Origin: Oscillospiraceae bacterium | GTDB lineage: Bacteria; Bacillota; Clostridia; Oscillospirales; Ruminococcaceae | Assembly: GCA_029007035.1 (NCBI GenBank) | Contig: JAQXHC010000027.1 | Span: 1-56,830 of the forward strand | Direction: 5' to 3' | Length of the DNA stretch: 56,830 nt | Shown here: in pieces, positions 1 to 9,236 of the stretch | Position numbering within the stretch: the first letter of the stretch is position 1 | Layout: the number at the start of each line of letters is the position of its first letter | Program-made: the position numbers and the translations under genes | The notes under the pieces: generated by a model | Seen by the model: only the letters and a program-made list of their open reading frames with translations | What the model was told of the DNA's origin: nothing | Databases searched by the model: none

Positions 1-1
1 C

Positions 2-169
2 TGCATATCGAGCCGGATGATGCTCGCGAAGTATCTTCTTTGCACAACATCCCTCGATGTAAACGTAGTGGCGGCAAAATGCGGTTATGATGACCAGAAA
101 TACTTTATGCGCCTGTTCCAGCAGAGTACGTCGTATACACCCAGCAAATACAGGGGACTGTTTTATTGA
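2..169 (+). CDS. AraC-family transcriptional regulator, C-terminal fragment (5' end outside window)
   Basis: Only the last 55 codons are inside the window, read from base 2 to the stop at 167-169. They form the end of an AraC-type DNA-binding domain: the second helix-turn-helix reads GYDDQKYFMRLFQQ and is followed by TPSKYR, the usual closing motif, and the protein stops a few residues later as these activators do. The sensor domain and start are not visible, so the inducer is unknown. The gene runs tail to tail with a cellulosomal xylan-degrading enzyme and shares a terminator hairpin with it. AraC proteins often control nearby polysaccharide genes, so it could regulate that enzyme, but this is inference from position. 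Confidence 0.85.
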   Translation, partial: CISSRMMLAKYLLCTTSLDVNVVAAKCGYDDQKYFMRLFQQSTSYTPSKYRGLFY

Positions 170-312
170 TTTTTCTGACCTCATCCTGATACCCATGCAA
201 AGGAATATCAATTCTCTACGTAAACCTATACAGAGACATCACCGAACAGTTTCTGTCTTACGCAGCAGTCCTGACTGAAAAAATCACAACGATTCATTTT
301 AGTACAGATTCC

Positions 313-354
313 AAAAAATCCGGTCGTTTGCCGAAAAAGCAGCGACCGGATTTT
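313..354. terminator. Bidirectional intrinsic terminator between AraC and GH43 genes
   Basis: A 12-bp perfect stem, AAAATCCGGTCG (315-326) pairing with CGACCGGATTTT (343-354), encloses a 16-nt loop. A and T runs border both sides, so it can stop transcripts from both convergent genes. The 140 bases before it (170-312) hold no convincing gene. Confidence 0.85.
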
Positions 355-367
355 CGTATAGGGGGGG

Positions 368-3300
368 TTAGATTTCGTGGAAAAAATATGGCAGACCGTC
401 GTAAATATAATTTACAACATATCCCCACCAGTGAGTAGCTCCGGGACAGGTAAGGAAATAGAGATTTCCCTTTGAGAAGTCCGAAGTATAGGTAAAACTG
501 TCAGTGAGATTCTTCATCGCATCAATCTGTTTTGAAAGTGCGTCATAAGCAATATCCTCGGTACCGGTTGCGGCGAGAATTCTGAAATCGTCCGGACCGT
601 ATCCCTGTTTTGCTGCTGCCTCGGCAGTAATCTGAGCTTTCTGTTCGGGAGTGCTGCCTGCCCAGTTATCTCCGCTGAGCGGCATGAAATACATGATATA
701 ATCCAGATCGTTCATGAACGTATACCATGTTGTAAGACCGCCCATAGAAAAACCGCCATAGGCACGGTGCGCTCTCGAAGCCTTAAGGTCAGCCGGAGAA
801 GTAGATTTCGCATAGGTATTATATTTTCCCTCGACTGCCGGAATAAGGTCGTTTCTGAGCTCATTCCAGAAGTTCTGGGCGTTTGCAGTCATATCGCCGT
901 CTCCGTCATTGAATGTTGGAGTTACGACAATCATTGGCTCAATATCGCCATTCATAATCATGTTGTCGAGAATACGTTTCATGTTTACGTCGTCGCTGAA
1001 AATGGTGTCCTGATTTTCACCGCCGCCGTGGATGAGATAAAAAACATTGTATTTTACTGATTTATCATTCTGATTATAACCGAAAGGAAGATATACATTT
1101 GCGTATTTGCTTTTCTGAGACGAATAAACCGATGTATTATAGTCCAGCTTTTCCACTGTACCCTGCTGAGCGCATTCATTTTTATAAGATGCCGGGGCGT
1201 CAGAATAAGGAAGATTCGCATTGTATTCAAAGGTCTGTTCCGGTTCTTCTGCAACAGAAAATCCGGAGATTCTTCCGAGCACGAAATCGTTAATCTGAAT
1301 AAGATCAGCCTCTCCGACTGTTCCGTCCTCGTTAACATCAGCAGAAGCGGCAGCAATGCTGTCGGTGAAACCGCTGATCATTCCCTTGCGTGCAAGAGCC
1401 GTGTCAAGGGCATTGATTATACCGTCGCAGTTGATGTCTCCGATATGGATATCAATTGCTTTCGGACCGTCAATTACCGTACCCTCAACTGCTCCGATGG
1501 CTTCATCAACATAAAAATTAATAGTGCTGTCAGCGGTTTCGATGTAAATTCGGGGATTCTTCGCATCGGTGGGAATCGTGAAGCTTGTATTCGCAAGCTG
1601 AACCCAATTTCCTTTTACCGCAGTCGCCTCGGCAATCAGAGGATATTGTGCGTCGCCGTTCGCATCGGTATATTCGAGCTTCATGTAGAATGTATCAGTC
1701 GCTCCGCCGTCTAAATACATAACATCCGCGCTGAAACTATAGCTCTCACCGGGCTTGAACGCCGCGCTTCCAAGGGTCCTTGCCGCACCGTTCCATGAAG
1801 CCTCTCTGCCCTGAACGAGAAGCGACTCACTGCCTGCATATGAAGTTCTTCCGCTGGTGCTGAGCTCCGCCGCACCGCGTCCCGTCCAGCTGTCGAGGTC
1901 ACCCTCAAATGTACTGTGATAGAAATAGCCGTTTTCATCGGGTTCAATGACAGTAGCGGAGTTCCATTCCGCACGTTCATAATCAAAGAAGTCGATATCT
2001 GCATAGCCGCCGGTATTTTTTGTGGCATAGCTGTAGATTCCGTTTCTGTATCCCGTAAAAAGCTTCAGGTCATAGCTCATGCTCAGTTCACTGCCGATTT
2101 TCGTCCATGAGCTTCCATCATAGGAATAGAAAAAATTAACCTTATCAATATTGTACGATGAACTCATATCGGAATTGATCGTATTAAACGTAAACTCAGT
2201 TTTGAGATAAACGTCGTTTCCGCTGAGAGGAACTTCCTCAACTATTTTATTGTAACTGTCAGAAACTGACGCAGAGCTTGAATATCCGCCGTTTTCAGCC
2301 ATATAAATCTTCTTGGAACCGTCATCGGCAACATATACGCCGACATTTCCGTATTTAAACTGAAACGCAGAAAGACCTGCATAGTCGCCGGCTTTCATTC
2401 CTGTTGCGTCAAGCTTGATAACGCCTGAACAGGAAGGACCTTCTGTTCGCTGAGTAAGAGTATTCCTTGCATCGAGAATATTGGTTGCGAGCGTCTTGTT
2501 TCTGAGCCTGAGCCAGCCGTCTCTCTCGGTAACTGACCATGCGGTATTATCCGGATTGTGATTCCACTGCCATTCAAGGGCAAGGTCGTTTGAGCTGTAG
2601 GAAAAATCGTCATCCTTGGCAAGCTGTGTTCCGGAATATCCGCCGTCAACCTCAAAGGTAACCGGAACCTTTCCGTTCACACCCATCATAGGCCAGTCAT
2701 TTTCCCATGTTACAGGAACAAGCACGGGAATACGTCCGACAGAACCATGATCCTGAAACAGCATGGCGTACCATTTTCCGTCAGGTGTATCAACGATTCC
2801 GCCCTGCGCAACACCGCTTCCATATGAACCGATTCCCGAATTAAGAACGGTTTTGCCCTCGTAAGTGCCGAGGAGCTCCCTGCTTCGGTAGCAAAGCTCG
2901 ATACGTCCGCTGTTGCTTGGCCATGCAATTACGAAAACATAGTAATAATCTCCGATTTTCTGGATATGAGAGCCTTCTCCTGCAAGATTGTCAAGACCGG
3001 TTTTAAAAAGAGTTTTATCCGCTCCGCCGTTCTTGAAGCCTGTCATCTCGGAGTTAAGCTCCTTGATTTTGATTTCACCTCCGCCGCCGTAGACGAGGTA
3101 GTTTCTTCCGTCATCGTCAAAGAGAATAGACGCGTCGTGGTACATACCATTGATCTCACTGCGTGTCCATGTACCGTTCTCGATGTCGTTGGTTTTGTAA
3201 ATGTAGGATTTTCCCGTGCCGTAGCTTCCGAAAAATACATAGTAATTTCCATCATGATAACGAAGACTTGCAGCCCACTGACCGTGAGCATAATCATTTT

Positions 3301-3628
3301 TTCCGTTAGTCAGATTCTGAACATCTCCGTCAGCGAGAGTGTCATAAACGTATGAGCAGATCTCCCATGAAACGAGGTCTTTCGACTTCATTATCGGTGC
3401 TCCCGGACTGAAAAACATTGTGGTGCTGATCATATAATATGTATCACCCACTCTGATAACATCGTTATCCGGAACGTCCGACCAGATAATCGGATTGCAG
3501 ATTGTAGTGGTTTCCGCTGCCATAGCAGTTACACCGGTGCGAAGAGGCAGCGCGGCAGACGACATGGCAATCAGAAAAGCCGCAGTGATGCCTGCTGCTC
3601 CTCTGCGCAGACTTGATTTGCTAAACAT
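368..3628 (-). CDS. Secreted cellulosomal GH43 xylan-degrading enzyme with CBM22, type I dockerin and CE1 esterase
   Basis: A multimodular 1086-residue enzyme. Residues 1-38 are a signal peptide with a basic start, a hydrophobic core and an A-M-A-A end. Residues about 41-330 are a GH43 five-bladed propeller (start NPIIWSDVPDND; probable pKa-modulating Asp165 in YHDAS and acid Glu218 in GEGSH), followed by the beta-sandwich common in such enzymes (to about 555). Residues about 565-720 resemble CBM22, and 728-790 are a dockerin with two Ca-binding repeats (DINCDG, DVNEDG). Residues about 795-1086 are a CE1 feruloyl/acetyl-xylan esterase with nucleophile Ser961 in GFSMGG and His1066 in GATHWW. 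Beta-xylosidase or arabinofuranosidase joined to an esterase would strip decorated xylan on the cellulosome; the exact substrate is inferred. The ATG is preceded by AAGGAGGAAT. Confidence 0.93.
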   Translation of the reverse strand: MFSKSSLRRGAAGITAAFLIAMSSAALPLRTGVTAMAAETTTICNPIIWSDVPDNDVIRVGDTYYMISTTMFFSPGAPIMKSKDLVSWEICSYVYDTLADGDVQNLTNGKNDYAHGQWAASLRYHDGNYYVFFGSYGTGKSYIYKTNDIENGTWTRSEINGMYHDASILFDDDGRNYLVYGGGGEIKIKELNSEMTGFKNGGADKTLFKTGLDNLAGEGSHIQKIGDYYYVFVIAWPSNSGRIELCYRSRELLGTYEGKTVLNSGIGSYGSGVAQGGIVDTPDGKWYAMLFQDHGSVGRIPVLVPVTWENDWPMMGVNGKVPVTFEVDGGYSGTQLAKDDDFSYSSNDLALEWQWNHNPDNTAWSVTERDGWLRLRNKTLATNILDARNTLTQRTEGPSCSGVIKLDATGMKAGDYAGLSAFQFKYGNVGVYVADDGSKKIYMAENGGYSSSASVSDSYNKIVEEVPLSGNDVYLKTEFTFNTINSDMSSSYNIDKVNFFYSYDGSSWTKIGSELSMSYDLKLFTGYRNGIYSYATKNTGGYADIDFFDYERAEWNSATVIEPDENGYFYHSTFEGDLDSWTGRGAAELSTSGRTSYAGSESLLVQGREASWNGAARTLGSAAFKPGESYSFSADVMYLDGGATDTFYMKLEYTDANGDAQYPLIAEATAVKGNWVQLANTSFTIPTDAKNPRIYIETADSTINFYVDEAIGAVEGTVIDGPKAIDIHIGDINCDGIINALDTALARKGMISGFTDSIAAASADVNEDGTVGEADLIQINDFVLGRISGFSVAEEPEQTFEYNANLPYSDAPASYKNECAQQGTVEKLDYNTSVYSSQKSKYANVYLPFGYNQNDKSVKYNVFYLIHGGGENQDTIFSDDVNMKRILDNMIMNGDIEPMIVVTPTFNDGDGDMTANAQNFWNELRNDLIPAVEGKYNTYAKSTSPADLKASRAHRAYGGFSMGGLTTWYTFMNDLDYIMYFMPLSGDNWAGSTPEQKAQITAEAAAKQGYGPDDFRILAATGTEDIAYDALSKQIDAMKNLTDSFTYTSDFSKGNLYFLTCPGATHWWGYVVNYIYDGLPYFFHEI

Positions 3629-3833
3629 TACAGTAATTCCTCCTTATATTTACTCATTATTTTCAACAGACCGGACAAAATTTGGATTATTTATTATTTA
3701 CATAATACCTTTAACTTTGAATTTTTTCAACTCATTTTTTTAATATTTAGTGGAGAATTTAAATTTTTTTTGAATATCTGCAACTGAATACATATTTCAT
3801 CAGGACTGACGATGCTTCATACCATGAGCAGGC

Positions 3834-3863
3834 AAAAAATAAAAGCCCTGTAAACAGGGCTTT
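3834..3863 (-). terminator. Intrinsic terminator of the tRNA-Arg transcript
   Basis: Stem AAAGCCCTG / CAGGGCTTT (3842-3850 and 3855-3863) with a TAAA loop. Read on the minus strand it is followed by TTTTATTTTTT, a good U-tract just downstream of the tRNA. Confidence 0.85.
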
Positions 3864-3895
3864 CAGCATGAAATATCCATTTCATGACAACAATA

Positions 3896-3972
3896 TGGCG
3901 TTCCTGAGGTGATTCGAACACCCGACCTACCGCTTAGGAGGCGGTCGCTCTATCCAGCTGAGCTACAAGAAC
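3896..3972 (-). tRNA. tRNA-Arg (anticodon CCU)
   Basis: A full 77-nt cloverleaf on the minus strand. The acceptor stem GUUCUUG pairs with CAGGAAC, the anticodon arm ACCGC-CUCCUAA-GCGGU gives anticodon CCU, the T-arm contains GUUCGAAUC, and the 3' CCA is encoded. It decodes AGG arginine codons. It stands alone and is followed by its own terminator. No attachment-site duplication or integrase gene is visible next to it. Confidence 0.96.
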
Positions 3973-4063
3973 ATTATACAGCTGATTTCTAATAATTATA
4001 TCACACTGTTCAGATTATTTCAAGCCTTTTTATTAATTTAACTTTTTTAATCTTTTATCCACA

Positions 4064-4092
4064 TTGACCCGACTGAGTTTCTGTGATATAAT
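4064..4092 (+). promoter_or_regulatory. Sigma-A promoter for the mscS-metallophosphoesterase pair
   Basis: TTGACC (4064-4069), 17-bp spacer, TATAAT (4087-4092), with an extended -10 TGA immediately before the hexamer. The start codon follows about 32 bp downstream. Confidence 0.88.
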
Positions 4093-4124
4093 AAATAGTA
4101 CATTTATCGAAAGGCGATGATAAT

Positions 4125-5018
4125 ATGAACGGACTTTTGCTCCTTGCAGCCTCTGTGCAGGAGGAAACAACCGCACCTGCCGAAGAGGTCATTCAGCGCG
4201 AGGTCTCCAAGGCAACCTCGATTATCGGCTCAGTGGGAGATAAATTCATGGCAGGTCTCCCCTCTCTGGTTATAGCGCTGATTTTCCTTGTTATCGGTAT
4301 TGTCCTCTCAAGGCTCATTGCCTTCCTGATTTCAAAGGCGATGAAACGCTCCAACATCGACAGTGCTGCACGGAGCTTTCTGATATCTCTGATTAGAATT
4401 ATTCTCTACGTCACTGTAATTATGATGGCGTTAACTCTTATAAATGTACCAATGTCATCAATTATAACGATTTTCGGTGCTGCCGGGCTCGCCATAAGCC
4501 TTGCGCTTCAGAACTGTCTTTCCAACCTCTGCGGCGGCTTCATCATCCTATTTTCAAAGCCGTTCGTCTCAGGCGATATGATTGAAATTGACGGTTCGCA
4601 GGGTACAGTTGAATCGATCAGTATTCTCTATACGAAAATGGTGACCCCCGACCACAAAACAGTGTTTATCCCAAACGGAAAGGTCTCCGATGCAAAAATC
4701 ATCAACTTTACCGAAAGTCCCACACGCCGCGTCGATATGATTTTCAGCATCTCATACAACTCCGATTTTGACCGGGCGCGCAGTCTCATTTTCGATGCAA
4801 TAAAAAATGAACCGCTTATTCTCGCCTCTCCCGAGCCGATTGTACGTATGCGTCCCCACGCGGAAAGCTCAATCGACATTGATGTTCTTGTATGGGCAGA
4901 AAACGGAAATTATTTTACGGTTAAGTACAACATTACAGAAGCTGTTAAACATAGCTTTGACGAAAACGGAATCATTATTCCATACCGTCAGCTTGATATT
5001 CATATAACGGAGCAGTAA
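4125..5018 (+). CDS. mscS: MscS-family small-conductance mechanosensitive channel
   Basis: A 297-residue inner-membrane channel of usual MscS length. It opens under membrane tension to release solutes on hypo-osmotic shock. Three hydrophobic helices lie at about 45-70, 87-107 and 108-140; the last is the Gly/Ala-rich pore helix (FGAAGLAISLALQNCLSN), followed by the beta domain (VSGDMIEIDG, VFIPNGKVSD) and a cytoplasmic alpha/beta cage. The N-terminus carries a short acidic segment without a clear signal sequence. A strong promoter lies directly upstream, and the next gene begins two bases after the stop, so the two are almost certainly cotranscribed. A GAAAGGCGATG ribosome binding region precedes the ATG. 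Confidence 0.92.
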   Translation: MNGLLLLAASVQEETTAPAEEVIQREVSKATSIIGSVGDKFMAGLPSLVIALIFLVIGIVLSRLIAFLISKAMKRSNIDSAARSFLISLIRIILYVTVIMMALTLINVPMSSIITIFGAAGLAISLALQNCLSNLCGGFIILFSKPFVSGDMIEIDGSQGTVESISILYTKMVTPDHKTVFIPNGKVSDAKIINFTESPTRRVDMIFSISYNSDFDRARSLIFDAIKNEPLILASPEPIVRMRPHAESSIDIDVLVWAENGNYFTVKYNITEAVKHSFDENGIIIPYRQLDIHITEQ

Positions 5019-5020
5019 AC

Positions 5021-5914
5021 ATGGAAGAACAGAAAATTCAACAGCCTGCCGACGTTTCCGAAAATTCTCCGAAGCCCGGAAAGAAAAAGCGGCGTTTCAG
5101 AAATCTTCTTATATTTCTGCTTGTTGTCGCTGCAATCTGTTGGTTCGGCAATTATTCCATAACATATCCTAAGTATAAAGTTTATTCTGATAAAATAGCG
5201 GAACCATTCACCATCGCCGTTCTCAGCGATTACCACGCTTCAGGATACAGCATCGGAATTGACAGGATCGTAAGTGGAATCGACAGGAAAAATCCCGATA
5301 TTGTATGCATTCTCGGTGATATGTACTCACTCGGAAGCGACGAGGATATAAAAGCCAAAGCTGTAGATCTTGCCGCAGATATTGTCGGAAACGGCTATCC
5401 GGTATATTTTGTTCCCGGCGAGCACGACCATGACTCTATCTATCTCGGACAGCTTCGTGATTCCGGAGTGCATGTCATGGATTACAACGAGGAATATACC
5501 GTAATAAATGGTAATAATGTCCGTATTTTAGGCATTGACAATGCATATTATTCAAGCACATTCGACCTTGCGAATGCATTTGAGCGTGACGAAAGCTGCT
5601 TTAATATTCTTCTTGCCCATATCCCGAATTATGATAAATTTTCTAAATTCGGAACAGACATTACTCTATGCGGCGACACCCACGGCGGAATTATTCAGCT
5701 TCCTTTCGGCAGAGGTCCCGCCTATGACGCTGATTCCGGCGAATGGTTTCCCGAACTTTTCGGTTCTCGCTCAGACATTTATGACAAGGGACTTTTCCCC
5801 TATACGGGCGGAACAATGTTTGTTACATCAGGACTCGGAGCATATCCTTTTCCTGCCCGTTTCAATAACCTCCCGGAGATTGCCATTATCACCGTTAATC
5901 CCTCACAAGGATAA
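5021..5914 (+). CDS. Membrane-anchored calcineurin-like metallophosphoesterase with altered metal-site motifs
   Basis: 297 residues: a basic cytoplasmic head (KKKRRFR), one membrane helix at about 28-44, then an extracytoplasmic metallophosphoesterase domain of the YkuE/YaeI kind. The block D70-Y-H72, the G-D100 block and His200 (LLAH) are present. The usual GNH(E/D) block reads G-E134-H-D, and the final GHxH block reads G-D219-T-H221, so an Asn and a His that normally bind metal or phosphate are replaced by acidic residues. The fold is intact and the frame uninterrupted, so it is probably functional with changed metal or substrate preference. Family relatives act on phosphate esters at the membrane, but the substrate here cannot be named. 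Cotranscribed with mscS. Confidence 0.85.
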   Translation: MEEQKIQQPADVSENSPKPGKKKRRFRNLLIFLLVVAAICWFGNYSITYPKYKVYSDKIAEPFTIAVLSDYHASGYSIGIDRIVSGIDRKNPDIVCILGDMYSLGSDEDIKAKAVDLAADIVGNGYPVYFVPGEHDHDSIYLGQLRDSGVHVMDYNEEYTVINGNNVRILGIDNAYYSSTFDLANAFERDESCFNILLAHIPNYDKFSKFGTDITLCGDTHGGIIQLPFGRGPAYDADSGEWFPELFGSRSDIYDKGLFPYTGGTMFVTSGLGAYPFPARFNNLPEIAIITVNPSQG

Positions 5915-6020
5915 TTGCCCGGTTCTATGTGATAAATATCTGCCTCTGTCACAGTGATTATATTTATTTGTAATTCAATATTCTGAATTCAGATGGAAAT
6001 ATATAAAGGTTGCCTAAAGT

Positions 6021-6060
6021 AATACCCACAAGAAATTTATTATTCCTTGTGGGTATTTTT
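6021..6060. terminator. Intrinsic terminator after the metallophosphoesterase gene
   Basis: A 12-bp stem AATACCCACAAG / CTTGTGGGTATT (6021-6032, 6046-6057) followed by TTT. It lies between two convergent transcription units and probably serves both. Confidence 0.88.
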
Positions 6061-6147
6061 GCATTAGAATGATTCAATAGAGCTGTAACCGCTTATCAAG
6101 CTTTTTTCTGCTGCACATAGATATTTCAGAACATGATACTTCGCGGC

Positions 6148-9100
6148 TCACTCGGTCCTCAGAGCAACAACGGGATCTTTCTTTGCCGCGCTCTTTGAGG
6201 GAATAATACCGGAAATAAGCGTAAGGAGCATACTGATTACTACGAGGGTAATCGCCGCAGGAATCGGCAGGAACGCACTGAGATTGTTGATTCCCGTAAC
6301 AAAATGAATCACAATGTTAATCGGAATACACAGCAAAGCCGTAATCAAAACGCCGAGCAATCCTGAGGTGAAACCAATAATAAGCGTTTCGGCATTGAAC
6401 ATCCGCGATACATTTTTCTTCGACGCACCGATTGCACGGAGAATACCAATTTCTTTCGTTCTCTCCTGAACAGAAATAAGTGTGATAACACCGATCATGA
6501 TTGACGACACGATAAGCGAAATTGCTACAAATGCGATGAGAACATATGTAATCGCGTTGATAATCGTTGTAACCGACGACATCATAATTCCCACATAATC
6601 GGTGTACTCAATTTCGGAAAGGTCATCGACATTGCTGTTATAGTCAGCGATTGCGTCCTCAATTATGTCCTTGTTTTCAAACGAGGATGCGTATATATTG
6701 ATAGTCGCCGGACTTTCAAGGTCAATACATCCAAGCTTTTTCAGATTGTCCTCGTAGGTCGTATCCGAAAATTCAAGAACACTGTCGTAATATAATGCAG
6801 CCTGTTCATCGGTAAGATTTCTGATTGACTCGTTGAATGAAGCAATAAGCTGTTCCGGAGTCATCGCTGCCATCTGCGAAGCGACCTCAGCAGCATACTG
6901 AGCTGTAGCCTGCTCAGTTATAGCCTGAGTCATCATCTGATCGAACTCCTCATCGGACATTGCAGAAATATAGCCCCTGATCGTTTCTTCGTCAATCCCC
7001 ATTTCGGCAGTGAGGTTCTGGATCATCATAGCTTCCATTTCGGGACGTGTCATCATGCCTATAGACTGGTCGACAGCCGCCTGCAAATACTCGTCGGAAG
7101 GGACGCTCATCATTTCAATGTAAATTCTGCCCTTTTCCGTATCTGTAAGGAAATCGGTATATTTGCGGAATTCAGCCGCTTTCTCAGCATCGGAAAGACT
7201 TCCGGAATTGTTGCTGAACGGAAGTCCTGTAAGAATATCGGTCTCCGGACTGGCAAGCTGAGCCTTAACTGCCTCTGAATCGACAGAATTGTTGATAATA
7301 TACTTCGTAAGCTCGCTTGTATAGGCAATTGAGCCGGTAAGCATAGTGGAAACCGCATCCTCGTTGGGTCTTATGATACCCGTGACTTTAAGCGGAATTC
7401 CGTTGGAATACAGATACTTCAATCCTGCATCGGTATCGCGGAGATCCGTATAGGTCTCGGTCGCCTCATCATACTGATAGCAGTCGGAATTGAGAATGGT
7501 CACGAAATCCATTGCACAGATTTCCTCATATGACCACGACTTTTCTTCGACTTTAAGCTCGTTGCCGTAGGTTGCAGCGTCTATCATTGTGATGAGATCC
7601 TCTTTAGGAAGCAGACCAAGAGCATAGAGCGTCATATCATCAAGCTCGTTGTTCTCATTGAGGACGAGAACGATTTCGTTATACTGTGCAGGCCATGAGC
7701 CGTATACCATATCGTACTGATTCTCGATAAGATCGCTTACAAGCGCACCGTTGTCCCCGGGAAGCATCTCCTGCCAGAGCTGAGCGCCCATATTCATCGA
7801 TCCGCTCATAAGAGAAGAAATCGTCGACGTGCCGGCAACCGGCGAGCCAGACATCATTGCCATATCCATGCCCATATATTCGGAAATAATTTCCTGCATA
7901 AGCTGCTGAGTGTCCGAACGAATTATTGTTCCGTCCACGTTTTCAGTGTATACAAGCATATCAAGATCATAGGAATACTGAATACCATTTACGGCATCGC
8001 GGAGTCCGGACTCATCATTTTCGTCAGCAACTCTCTCCTCAATGTATTTCTTAAAGGATTTAAGATCATTTTCCTGAGTTTCAAGGGAATTGAGCGAGTT
8101 GATCATATCGTAGAATGCCGAGGTCTTGTATACTGCATCCTTGTCATGATCGCCCGCGGACTGACCTGCTCCAATGAATGTCTGCATAAGTGACCCCATA
8201 TCGATATGCTGAGCTTCCAATGTCAGCGGATAGGACGAAAGCGTCTCTTCCTGCACAGTGTCAATGTAAGTCGTTGTACCCTGCGAAACAGAGAAAATAA
8301 GCGCAATTCCGATAATTCCAATGCTTCCGGCAAAAGAAGTGAGAGTAGTCCTGCCCTTTTTTGTAAACAAATTCTTCAGTGAAAGACCAAATGACGTTGC
8401 AAACGACATTGAAGGCTTTTTCTTTCCCTTTTCGGATTCTGCGCGTTTTAATGAGCTTTCACGCTCACTGGCGGCTTCCTCTTCAGTGAGAGGTGCACTG
8501 TCGCCTGTGATCTCGCCGTCAAGCATGCGAATAATACGTGTAGAATACTTTTCGGCAAGTTCGGGATTGTGGGTTACCATTATGACAAGTCGGTTCTTGG
8601 AGATTGCCTTCAGGATCTCCATTACCTGAACACTTGTTTCGGTATCAAGCGCACCTGTTGGCTCGTCTGCAAGGATAATATCAGGGTTATTGACAATAGC
8701 ACGGGCAATAGCCACACGCTGCATCTGACCGCCCGACATCTCGCTGGGACGTTTTTTCAGCTGGTTGCCGAGTCCGACCTCTTCGAGAGCCTTTTTTGCT
8801 CTTTCACGGCGTTCCGACTTTGAAACTCCGGAAAGAGTCAGGGCAAGTTCAACATTCTGCAGAACTGTCTGATGCGGAATAAGATTATAGCTTTGAAAAA
8901 CAAAACCGATTGAATGATTGCGATAGGCATCCCAATCCCGGTCTTTGAAGTCTTTAGTGGATTTTCCGTTAATTATGAGGTCGCCCGCAGTATAATGGTC
9001 GAGACCTCCGATAATATTGAGCATTGTTGTTTTACCGCAGCCCGACGGTCCGAGAATCGATACAAATTCGCTTTCACGGAATGTAAGGTCGATACCTTTA

Positions 9101-9162
9101 AGAGCCTGCACGTTTTCTCCGCCGGCAGGATAGACCTTTCTTATGCCTTTAAGTTCAAGCAT
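6148..9162 (-). CDS. Fused ABC transporter: ATPase plus FtsX/MacB-type permease
   Basis: A 1004-residue fusion. Residues 1-230 are a LolD/MacB-type ATPase (Walker A GPSGCGKTT, signature MSGGQMQR, Walker B IILADEPTG). A first membrane helix follows (about 270-290), then an unusually large extracytoplasmic region of about 550 residues and three C-terminal helices with the FtsX motif (ERTKEIGILRAIGASKKNV). Such mechanotransmission ABC proteins move or extract amphipathic peptides, antibiotics or lipoproteins; the cargo is unknown. I prefer the ATG at 9160-9162: the other ATG at 9169-9171 directly abuts the GAAAGG ribosome binding site, while 9162 gives 9-bp spacing. It is monocistronic with its own promoter and a dyad near the transcript start. 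Confidence 0.92.
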   Translation of the reverse strand: MLELKGIRKVYPAGGENVQALKGIDLTFRESEFVSILGPSGCGKTTMLNIIGGLDHYTAGDLIINGKSTKDFKDRDWDAYRNHSIGFVFQSYNLIPHQTVLQNVELALTLSGVSKSERRERAKKALEEVGLGNQLKKRPSEMSGGQMQRVAIARAIVNNPDIILADEPTGALDTETSVQVMEILKAISKNRLVIMVTHNPELAEKYSTRIIRMLDGEITGDSAPLTEEEAASERESSLKRAESEKGKKKPSMSFATSFGLSLKNLFTKKGRTTLTSFAGSIGIIGIALIFSVSQGTTTYIDTVQEETLSSYPLTLEAQHIDMGSLMQTFIGAGQSAGDHDKDAVYKTSAFYDMINSLNSLETQENDLKSFKKYIEERVADENDESGLRDAVNGIQYSYDLDMLVYTENVDGTIIRSDTQQLMQEIISEYMGMDMAMMSGSPVAGTSTISSLMSGSMNMGAQLWQEMLPGDNGALVSDLIENQYDMVYGSWPAQYNEIVLVLNENNELDDMTLYALGLLPKEDLITMIDAATYGNELKVEEKSWSYEEICAMDFVTILNSDCYQYDEATETYTDLRDTDAGLKYLYSNGIPLKVTGIIRPNEDAVSTMLTGSIAYTSELTKYIINNSVDSEAVKAQLASPETDILTGLPFSNNSGSLSDAEKAAEFRKYTDFLTDTEKGRIYIEMMSVPSDEYLQAAVDQSIGMMTRPEMEAMMIQNLTAEMGIDEETIRGYISAMSDEEFDQMMTQAITEQATAQYAAEVASQMAAMTPEQLIASFNESIRNLTDEQAALYYDSVLEFSDTTYEDNLKKLGCIDLESPATINIYASSFENKDIIEDAIADYNSNVDDLSEIEYTDYVGIMMSSVTTIINAITYVLIAFVAISLIVSSIMIGVITLISVQERTKEIGILRAIGASKKNVSRMFNAETLIIGFTSGLLGVLITALLCIPINIVIHFVTGINNLSAFLPIPAAITLVVISMLLTLISGIIPSKSAAKKDPVVALRTE

Positions 9163-9179
9163 TGACAACATCCTTTCAT

Positions 9180-9197
9180 AGTGAAAAATAGTTCACT
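9180..9197. promoter_or_regulatory. Inverted repeat (possible operator) downstream of the ABC transporter promoter
   Basis: AGTGAA-AAATAG-TTCACT, a perfect 6-bp dyad with a 6-bp spacer, lying between the -10 element and the ribosome binding site. Its position suits a repressor roadblock. No regulator gene is adjacent, so the protein is unknown. Confidence 0.5.
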
Positions 9198-9207
9198 GTA
9201 ATTTACT

Positions 9208-9236
9208 ATTATATCAGAATAATATCAGTACGTCAA
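9208..9236 (-). promoter_or_regulatory. Sigma-A promoter of the ABC transporter gene
   Basis: On the minus strand: TTGACG (9236-9231), 17-bp spacer, TATAAT (9213-9208) with extended TGA. A near-consensus match. Confidence 0.88.

Noticed and set aside
87..278. 63-codon open frame on the plus strand
   Set aside because: It overlaps the AraC end in another frame, has no ribosome binding site and no recognisable composition.
3896..3972. tRNA-Arg as an integration site of a mobile element
   Set aside because: No duplicated 3' end of the tRNA or integrase gene is visible in the window.
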